NCBI GenBank assembly: GCA_012271025.1
Contig: JAAXHF010000253.1
Coordinates: forward strand, 1-5,789
From: Deltaproteobacteria bacterium
GTDB taxonomy: Bacteria; Desulfobacterota_B; Binatia; Bin18
Reading direction: 5' to 3'
Length of the DNA: 5,789 nt
Shown here: positions 1 through 5,789 of the stretch, one piece after another
Layout of the letters: each line of letters starts with the position of its first letter
How positions within the stretch are numbered: the first letter of the stretch is position 1
Notes under the pieces: model-generated
What the model was told of the DNA's origin: nothing
What the model saw: only the letters and a program-made list of their open reading frames with translations
Databases searched by the model: none
Program-made: the position numbers and the translations under genes

Positions 1-61
1 CAGGGCGCGCTTTCCCCGCTTGCCTGTTTGCATAGCAGGCAAGCGGGGAAAGCGCGCCCTG
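1..61. repeat. Perfect 26-bp inverted repeat with 9-base loop at the window edge
   Basis: Bases 1-26 are the exact reverse complement of bases 36-61 (26 of 26 positions), separated by the loop tttgcatag. The right arm is coding for the basic N-terminus of MltG (GKRGKRAL). The left arm would encode unrelated residues. A long perfect palindrome beginning exactly at base 1 and overlapping a gene start is typical of a fold-back (hairpin) chimera from amplification or assembly. A genuine hairpin is possible but less likely, because a coding right arm would not be expected to match so perfectly. Confidence 0.95.
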
Positions 62-1048
62 TTCCTGGTCAGCCTGCTTGCGCCGCTTCTGATCGGCGGA
101 AGCGTGGCCTGGTTCGGCTATCGGGCTCTGATGACACCGGGTCCGCCGTTGCCTCAACCCGTCCGTTTCTTTGTCCAAAACGGTTCCCCACTGGACGCCA
201 TCGCCCGCCACCTGCATACCGAAGGCATGCTGAACCAGGTCTGGGTCTTTCGCCTGTGGGCCCGCTGGAGCGGTATGGATAGACACATCAAGCCCGGCGA
301 ATACCTCTTTCCCAAAGCGCTCTCTCCCCTGGAGCTGCTCACACGGCTGAGTCAGGGCCAACTCGTGCGCCGGACCGTCACGATTCCCGAGGGATTCAGC
401 TTGGTGCAGATCGCTCACCTGCTCGAACAGCGGGGATTCGGCGCGGCTGAGAGCTTTGTGTGTCTGAATGCCGACCCCGAGTTCCTGGCCGACTGGAGAC
501 TGCCCGCCAACAGCCTCGAAGGCTATCTCTACCCGGCCACCTATCAGTTCTCGGCTCGGGCTCCGGCCCGAGAAATCCTGGGCCGGATGATCGCCCGCTT
601 TTATGCCGCCTGGGATCCGGTTCTGGAGCGCCGGGCCGCCGAACTGGGATTGAGCCTGCACGAGGTCGTCACCCTGGCCTCGATTGTCGAAAAAGAGACC
701 GGCCAGGTCGCTGAGCGCCCGCTGATCGCGGCGGTGATCCACAATCGGCTCAATAGAGGCATTCGACTCCAGTGTGACCCGACCGTTATCTACGGCATCA
801 AAAATTTTGACGGAAACCTCACCCGCCACCACCTGCAAACCCCGACACCGTATAACACGTATGTGATCCGTGGCCTGCCGCCGGGCCCGATTGCCAACCC
901 CGGCTTGGCCGCCCTGCGGGCCGCCCTGTACCCGGCCAACACGGACTATCTGTACTTTGTGGCTCGCGGTGATGGCACCCATCATTTTTCGGTCAGCCTG
1001 GCCGAGCACAATCGGGCTGTCCGGCGTTTTCAAAGACGGCGCTCCTGA
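20..1048 (+). CDS. mltG: Endolytic murein transglycosylase MltG (YceG family), 5' end uncertain
   Basis: MltG is an inner-membrane lytic transglycosylase that cleaves within nascent glycan strands and is thought to set their length at the end of peptidoglycan polymerisation. Visible features: a basic N-terminus and one membrane helix (about residues 14-37), a LysM-like/YceG N-terminal domain (about 45-120), then the catalytic domain. Its signatures are LEGYLYPATY (166-175), ASIVEKET (220-227) with the probable catalytic Glu224, LQCDPTVIYG (250-259) and GLPPGPIANPG (285-295). The length of 342 residues is normal for the family. The start is doubtful: the TTG at base 20 lies in the left arm of a perfect palindrome, has no Shine-Dalgarno sequence, and the frame is open to base 1. 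The next in-frame ATG (base 131) falls after the membrane helix. The true start is therefore probably missing or replaced. The next gene begins 9 bases after the stop, so co-transcription is likely. Confidence 0.95.
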   Translation: MPVCIAGKRGKRALFLVSLLAPLLIGGSVAWFGYRALMTPGPPLPQPVRFFVQNGSPLDAIARHLHTEGMLNQVWVFRLWARWSGMDRHIKPGEYLFPKALSPLELLTRLSQGQLVRRTVTIPEGFSLVQIAHLLEQRGFGAAESFVCLNADPEFLADWRLPANSLEGYLYPATYQFSARAPAREILGRMIARFYAAWDPVLERRAAELGLSLHEVVTLASIVEKETGQVAERPLIAAVIHNRLNRGIRLQCDPTVIYGIKNFDGNLTRHHLQTPTPYNTYVIRGLPPGPIANPGLAALRAALYPANTDYLYFVARGDGTHHFSVSLAEHNRAVRRFQRRRS

Positions 1049-1057
1049 GACACGCCC

Positions 1058-2464
1058 ATGGCTCGGCACCAGCTTGCGTTCACGCTGATCGACAGGACGG
1101 CCCAGCACCTGCGTCGCCAGCGGCGTCTCAACGTCCTGGGCTTCTTTCTGCCCCTGGGGGTGGCTCTCGGTCTGGGCGGCGGCCTGCTGCTGGCAAGCGT
1201 GTCCTGGCCGCTCGGCCTGCTGCTGGCTCCCCTCGGGGGCTGGGCGTTCTTCCTGTGGACGGCTCTGCGGCATACCCGACACGACGCCGAACACCACAGC
1301 GCAGCCGCGCTGCTGGATGAAAGAACGCTGGGCAAAGAGCGCTTTCTGACCCTGGCAACTCTCTCGCAGACTCAAGCACCCACCTTATTGCCCCTGCTGG
1401 AGCGTGACACGGACAAGCGGGCGACGTTTTTTGTTCCAAAACGGGATGTGCCGTTTCGGTGGGACAGGCGTGTGCCGCTCGGCCTGCTGGTGTCCGGCCT
1501 GTGTGTGGCCGGGGCTTTTGGCCTGTTCGTGCTGTCGTCCCAGCCCATTTCTGCCCTGCTTCCGCCCCCTCTCGACCTGTCTCAACAGCCCCTGCACCTG
1601 GCCGAGCTTGAAAAAAAAGCCCGTGAGCTGGCCACCCAAGGCGAAACCCGACCGGAGAGAGAAGCGGGCGCTGAGTTGCTCTCCCTGGTCGCAAGGCTCA
1701 AGGCACCGGAGCTGAGTCCCCAGGAAAAGGAACGTCTCATCAAAGAGACACAGCAGCGCCTCAGGCTCAACATTCAGCTCCCGCAACTCCTGTCGATTGA
1801 CCTGCTGGCCACCGCCGGCCGGCACGAACAGGATGGGGCGGGCGGCGACCAGCAGTCGCAAGGAGACCGCAAGAACTCCTCGGCGGCTGAAGGGGCCGGC
1901 CAAGAGCCGGGCCGGCGAGATGACAAGCCTGCGGCGGGCGGCCGCAACCGTCAGGCCGAACCGCCCCAACAGGCGGGTGGCGGCATTCGATTTGAGCCGC
2001 CCGAACAACACGGCGACAAGCAATCCCAATCCGACCCAGGGACAGGCGGGACGCGGCGGGCGGCCGCCCAACACGACCCCGCACTCCGCGCCCAGGGGGG
2101 AGACCCGGATAGCCCCGGCGGGCAGCGAGGCCAAGACCCCAGTACGCCCAGCCTCCGGCCCGACCCCAACCGCACCCAGCCCACGGGTAGCGGCACTGGT
2201 CCCGGCCAGGGGCCAGCCCCGCGGTTCGGCCGAGCGGGAGAAAAAGTGGGCGGGTTTTTGACCAAAGATGTGCGCTTTGTCAAAGTCCGGGTCCCGGCCG
2301 GGGACACGGGCCACAGCGACACTGGGGAACGCACCGCCAACACCAGCCCGGCTCAGCCCATCACGCCCTACAGCAACGCCCCGCTCACCGACCAGGCCCA
2401 CGACCCGACCCCGGCCGGCCAGCCCATTCCTCTGGAGTACCGGCCCATTCTCGACAACGAGTAA
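1058..2464 (+). CDS. Membrane protein with Gly/Pro/Gln-rich tail, DUF4175-like, upstream of MoxR
   Basis: Function is unknown; 468 residues. Two hydrophobic helices (about 24-48 and 50-70) are followed by AAALLDERTLGKERFLTLA (82-100), which resembles the segment after the first membrane pair in DUF4175-type proteins. A third helix spans about 138-161. Residues 178-240 are charged and helical (AELEKKARELA, EKERLIKETQQRL), possibly coiled coil. Residues 255-395 are low-complexity, rich in Gly, Pro, Gln, Asp and Arg, and probably disordered. The C-terminus is ordered-looking again: GGFLTKDVRFVKVRVPAG (398-415) and IPLEYRPIL (457-465). The latter recalls the 'IPLxYRxxV' ending common in large membrane proteins encoded beside MoxR ATPases. 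Codons keep high GC at third positions through the tail, supporting this frame. It starts at ATG 1058 without a clear Shine-Dalgarno, 9 bases after mltG, suggesting translational coupling. The family assignment rests on recalled pattern and context, so it is moderate. Confidence 0.8.
   Translation: MARHQLAFTLIDRTAQHLRRQRRLNVLGFFLPLGVALGLGGGLLLASVSWPLGLLLAPLGGWAFFLWTALRHTRHDAEHHSAAALLDERTLGKERFLTLATLSQTQAPTLLPLLERDTDKRATFFVPKRDVPFRWDRRVPLGLLVSGLCVAGAFGLFVLSSQPISALLPPPLDLSQQPLHLAELEKKARELATQGETRPEREAGAELLSLVARLKAPELSPQEKERLIKETQQRLRLNIQLPQLLSIDLLATAGRHEQDGAGGDQQSQGDRKNSSAAEGAGQEPGRRDDKPAAGGRNRQAEPPQQAGGGIRFEPPEQHGDKQSQSDPGTGGTRRAAAQHDPALRAQGGDPDSPGGQRGQDPSTPSLRPDPNRTQPTGSGTGPGQGPAPRFGRAGEKVGGFLTKDVRFVKVRVPAGDTGHSDTGERTANTSPAQPITPYSNAPLTDQAHDPTPAGQPIPLEYRPILDNE
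1931..2067 (+). repeat. Exact 15-base direct repeat in the low-complexity tail region
   Basis: The 15-mer gcggcgggcggccgc occurs at 1931-1945 and again at 2053-2067. The second copy sits in a 12-base perfect palindrome (2058-2069). The two copies lie in different codon phases of the surrounding gene, reading AAGGR in the first and RRAAA across the second. It may only reflect GC-rich low complexity. Confidence 0.6.
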
Positions 2465-2532
2465 ATGGAGGACACGTTTACTCTTTAAGGCTGACGGTTG
2501 AGCAAGAAGAGAGTATCGTCCAGTAGTACACA

Positions 2533-3534
2533 ATGACTCACCCAGACGAAGACCGCATACAGCGCTTTTGTCAGCTCTTCAGCGCACTGGAGGAAGAGGT
2601 CAGGCGCGTCATTGTCGGCAATCGGGAGATTGTGCGCAAAGTGCTGACCGCCTTTTTTGCCGGCGGGCATGTGTTGCTCGAGAGCGCGCCCGGTTTGGGC
2701 AAAACCCTGCTGATGAAATCTCTGAGTCAAGCAGTGACCCTGGGCGCCAAGCGGATTCAGTTCACCCCCGACCTGATGCCGTCGGATATTGTGGGCACGG
2801 AGGTCTTGTCCGAGAGCCACGGCGAGCGGTCTTTTGCATTCAAACCGGGGCCGGTCTTCACCCACATCGTGCTGGCCGACGAGGTCAACCGGGCCACGCC
2901 CAAAACCCAGTCGGCCATCCTGGAGGCCATGGAAGAACACCAGGTCTCGGTGTTTGGCCAGACGCACCGCCTGGCCCCGCCCTTTTTTGTCATGGCGACC
3001 CAGAATCCGATTGAAATTGAGGGCACCTATCCGCTGCCCGAGGCTCAACTCGACCGCTTTTTGTTCAAGCTGATCATTCACTCGCCCAGCAGCGCGGAAC
3101 TGACCGAGATTCTCAACCGGACGACCACCGATACACACGCCGAGGTGCGCCCCCTGCTCGGCTCTGAAGAACAGGCCGCGACCGAGGTCGAACAGCTGAA
3201 GGGACTCGTCCGCGAAGTCTTACTGGCGCCGCCGCTGAACCACTACATCGCCCGCCTGATCGCCTCGGCCACCCCGGGCAATGCCGAGGCCCTGCCCGAG
3301 GTCAACCAGTATGTCCGCTTTGGTCCCAGCCCGCGCGGTGCGCAAGCGATGACCCTGGGAGCCAAGGTCAACGCCCTGTTGGATAAGCGGGTGAACGTCA
3401 GCTACGACGATATTGTCGATGTGGCCCTGCCCGCCCTGCGCCACCGCTGTCTGCTGAACTTTCAGGCCGAGGCCGAGGGCGTGCAGGCAGATACGCTTAT
3501 TGAGGCCCTGCTGCAAAAGGTGGACAGAACCTGA
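2533..3534 (+). CDS. MoxR-family AAA+ ATPase
   Basis: MoxR ATPases are AAA+ chaperones thought to remodel or activate partner proteins, often through DUF58 or von Willebrand-A proteins encoded next to them. This 333-residue protein is full length. Walker A is SAPGLGKT (51-58, Lys57), Walker B is IVLADEVNRA (112-121, Asp116 and Glu117), and sensor 1 is ATQNP (155-159). GTYPLPEAQLDRF (164-176) is the MoxR signature and carries the probable arginine finger region. Sensor 2 is GPSPRGAQ (264-271, Arg268), and a lid domain follows. The first residue of the P-loop is Ser rather than the usual Gly. ATG 2533 is the only reasonable start, because an in-frame TAG lies at 2524-2526; the ribosome site is weak (AAGAAGAGAG lies about 20 bases upstream). 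It follows the DUF4175-like gene by 68 bases, and the pair probably acts together. No DUF58 gene follows: a convergent gene begins its stop codon 9 bases later. Confidence 0.96.
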   Translation: MTHPDEDRIQRFCQLFSALEEEVRRVIVGNREIVRKVLTAFFAGGHVLLESAPGLGKTLLMKSLSQAVTLGAKRIQFTPDLMPSDIVGTEVLSESHGERSFAFKPGPVFTHIVLADEVNRATPKTQSAILEAMEEHQVSVFGQTHRLAPPFFVMATQNPIEIEGTYPLPEAQLDRFLFKLIIHSPSSAELTEILNRTTTDTHAEVRPLLGSEEQAATEVEQLKGLVREVLLAPPLNHYIARLIASATPGNAEALPEVNQYVRFGPSPRGAQAMTLGAKVNALLDKRVNVSYDDIVDVALPALRHRCLLNFQAEAEGVQADTLIEALLQKVDRT

Positions 3535-3543
3535 AGCCGGTCG

Positions 3544-3933
3544 TCAGTCTTCCACGATCAGCTGGCCATGCACGTGGGCCGGGTGCAGCTGACACCGGAT
3601 ATCAAAAATCCCGGCCTTGTCGGCCGTAAACTCGACCGTCTTTTTCTCGCCGTGATTAACCACCGTCTCGACCTCGAAGGCCGGGATCGCGAAACCGTGG
3701 TTGGGCGGGTCACCGGGAATATTGTTGATGACGGTGACCGAAACCGTGTCTCCCTGGGACACGGCCAACACCGAAGGCAGGAACATCTTCGAGCCCTCAT
3801 ACAACACATTCACGACGGTGAACTTGCGAACCGCGTCCTGGGCCGCAAGGGGCGTGGCCCACGAAACGAAGATCACAAGGCTGAGAGCCAACCCACATGT
3901 CCGCCAATATGATCGTTTAGCCATCACTTCCAT
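3544..3933 (-). CDS. Exported nitrosocyanin-like cupredoxin
   Basis: A 129-residue small copper protein. A signal peptide covers about residues 1-31 (basic KR, hydrophobic [11 protein letters not shown], cleavage near PLAAQ), so the mature protein should be periplasmic. The rest is a cupredoxin fold: NHGFAIPAF (78-86) supplies His79, and FTADKAG (102-108) leads into CQLHPAHVH (114-122) with Cys114, His117, His120 and His122. From residue 79 to 122 it aligns without gaps to my recollection of Nitrosomonas europaea nitrosocyanin, whose ligands are Glu60, Cys95, His98 and His103. Cys114, His117 and His122 match the last three, but His79 stands where Glu60 should be. The likely role is electron transfer or small-molecule redox chemistry; the substrate is unknown. 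ATG 3933 is chosen because GGGAGGT lies 10 bases upstream; the ATG three codons later (3924) is the alternative. Convergent with the MoxR gene. Confidence 0.9.
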   Translation of the reverse strand: MEVMAKRSYWRTCGLALSLVIFVSWATPLAAQDAVRKFTVVNVLYEGSKMFLPSVLAVSQGDTVSVTVINNIPGDPPNHGFAIPAFEVETVVNHGEKKTVEFTADKAGIFDIRCQLHPAHVHGQLIVED

Positions 3934-3943
3934 GGTGTCGTGT

Positions 3944-3950
3944 ACCTCCC
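3944..3950 (-). promoter_or_regulatory. Shine-Dalgarno site of the cupredoxin gene
   Basis: On the minus strand the sequence reads GGGAGGT, ending 10 bases before ATG 3933. It is the clearest ribosome-binding site in the window and decides the start in favour of 3933 over the in-frame ATG at 3924, for which the spacing would be about 19 bases. Confidence 0.7.
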
Positions 3951-3957
3951 GGCAGAG

Positions 3958-4065
3958 TCAGTAAAAGAGCGGAATGGCCTCATCTCGTCTGAATTCATCC
4001 AATCTCATCTTGGAGAAATCAGTCATCCCCAATCTCTTTTCCGGGTAGTCAGCCATAAGCGCCAT
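3958..4065 (-). CDS. Possible small ORF (35 aa) upstream of the cupredoxin gene
   Basis: Not recognised. On the minus strand an ATG at 4065 opens a 35-codon frame ending at 3958, 24 bases before the cupredoxin ATG. The peptide begins [17 protein letters not shown] and ends DEAIPLFY; it is charged, with no signal peptide or membrane segment. Inner ATGs lie at 4056, 4026 and 4011. None has a convincing Shine-Dalgarno, although GGGG directly precedes 4026. Codon use differs from the neighbours: AGA three times and TTG twice, with more A/T at third positions. The frame stays open upstream to a TAG at 4150-4152. It could be a leader peptide gene, the relic of a lost gene's 3' end, or a chance frame in an AT-richer regulatory region; I favour chance or relic. 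Confidence 0.22.
   Translation of the reverse strand: MALMADYPEKRLGMTDFSKMRLDEFRRDEAIPLFY
3995..4036. repeat. Short imperfect direct repeat in the divergent intergenic region
   Basis: tcatccaatctc (3995-4006) and tcatccccaatctc (4023-4036) are the same motif with a two-base insertion. The shared core ccaatctc is exactly 30 bases apart (3999 and 4029). A looser relative, catctcgtct, lies at 3980-3989. The elements sit 60-100 bases upstream of the cupredoxin ATG, where operator sites could be expected. No known regulator site is recognised. Confidence 0.35.
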
Positions 4066-4082
4066 GGTTTTGCAACGCCCCG

Positions 4083-4113
4083 AGCGGCGCGGTCCCACCC
4101 ATCCCGTGCCGCT
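4083..4113 (+). other. GC-rich stem-loop in the intergenic region
   Basis: AGCGGCGCGG (4083-4092) pairs with CCGTGCCGCT (4104-4113) in a 10-bp stem with one G-U pair (4089 with 4107) and an 11-base loop. The G-U pair forms only in plus-strand RNA; the minus-strand transcript would have a C-A mismatch. No T-run follows on either strand, so it is not a standard intrinsic terminator. It lies 35 bases before the proposed uvrB -10 element and would not be in the uvrB mRNA if that promoter is used. Confidence 0.4.
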
Positions 4114-4147
4114 GCGGCCGACCACCCTCTGCTTTCCGGTGCATTCT

Positions 4148-4156
4148 TGCTAGAAT
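4148..4156 (+). promoter_or_regulatory. Extended -10 promoter of uvrB
   Basis: TGCTAGAAT matches the extended -10 consensus TGnTATAAT with one mismatch. No good -35 hexamer is present at 15-19 bases upstream, which extended -10 promoters tolerate. The hexamer ends 8 bases before the uvrB ATG, so transcription would start at about 4163-4165. No LexA-type CTGT-N8-ACAG box is visible, so SOS control of the E. coli kind is not indicated. Confidence 0.5.
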
Positions 4157-4164
4157 GGCCGGCC

Positions 4165-5789
<1,625 letters not shown>

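Noticed and set aside
1797..2261. Alternative plus frame (154 codons) within the DUF4175-like tail, suggesting a frameshift
   Set aside because: The main frame keeps high GC at third positions and reads coherent motifs before, inside and after this region, so no frameshift is needed.
2465..2488. Seven-codon ORF overlapping the TAAATG after the DUF4175-like gene
   Set aside because: Too short, no Shine-Dalgarno of its own, and it ends well before the MoxR start; likely chance.
1385..2533. Long minus-strand open frame (382 codons) opposite the DUF4175-like gene
   Set aside because: It mirrors the GC-rich codons of the plus-strand gene, has low-complexity content with no recognisable domain, and the plus frame has membrane helices, a continuous C-terminal motif and operon position.
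2485..3138. Minus-strand frame of 217 codons opposite the MoxR gene
   Set aside because: It is the complement of strongly conserved MoxR motifs; an antisense shadow typical of high-GC genes.
3520..3560. Possible bidirectional terminator between the convergent MoxR and cupredoxin genes
   Set aside because: Only 4-5 bp stems (CTGA/TCAG around the stop codons, GTGGA/TCCAC with a long loop) and no T-run on either strand.
3568..3964. Plus-strand frames opposite the cupredoxin gene
   Set aside because: The minus-strand frame has a signal peptide, copper ligands and a good Shine-Dalgarno; the plus frames have none of these.
3934..4164. LexA (SOS) box upstream of uvrB
   Set aside because: No CTGT-N8-ACAG or GAAC-N4-GTTC type palindrome is present in the intergenic region.

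Overview
This is a GC-rich (about 60%), densely coded stretch from what looks like a diderm bacterium. A deltaproteobacterial, Tectomicrobia-like or NC10/Rokubacteria-like source would fit the base composition and gene set, but no marker here fixes the phylum. There are five protein genes: four on the plus strand and one on the minus strand. The first and last are cut or uncertain at the window edges. I see no tRNA, rRNA, CRISPR array or insertion sequence.

Left part (1-3534), all plus strand: (i) mltG, the membrane-bound endolytic murein transglycosylase, whose start lies inside a perfect 26-bp inverted repeat forming the first 61 bases (probably a fold-back artefact at a sequence end); (ii) a three-helix membrane protein with a long Gly/Pro/Gln-rich tail, resembling DUF4175-type proteins; (iii) a complete MoxR-family AAA+ ATPase. 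Genes (ii) and (iii) look like the front half of the common 'membrane protein - MoxR - DUF58 - transglutaminase/VWA' module. The expected DUF58 gene does not follow: MoxR ends 9 bases from the stop codon of a convergent gene.

Middle (3544-4164): a minus-strand gene for a small exported cupredoxin that aligns without gaps, over its copper-binding half, to nitrosocyanin, the red copper protein of ammonia oxidisers. The nitrosocyanin axial glutamate is replaced by histidine. Upstream is a 231-base divergent intergenic region, with an AT-richer stretch (weak small ORF, short repeats), a GC-rich stem-loop and an extended -10 promoter.

Right part (4165-5789): uvrB, the nucleotide-excision-repair damage-recognition helicase, intact for 541 codons and cut by the window end. 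Its putative -10 element lies only 8 bases before the ATG, so the mRNA may be leaderless.

The genes do not form one pathway: the left block concerns the envelope and a MoxR chaperone, the cupredoxin is periplasmic copper/redox, and uvrB is housekeeping DNA repair. The best candidate for something new is the cupredoxin with its altered ligand set. I see no convincing undescribed multi-gene system.
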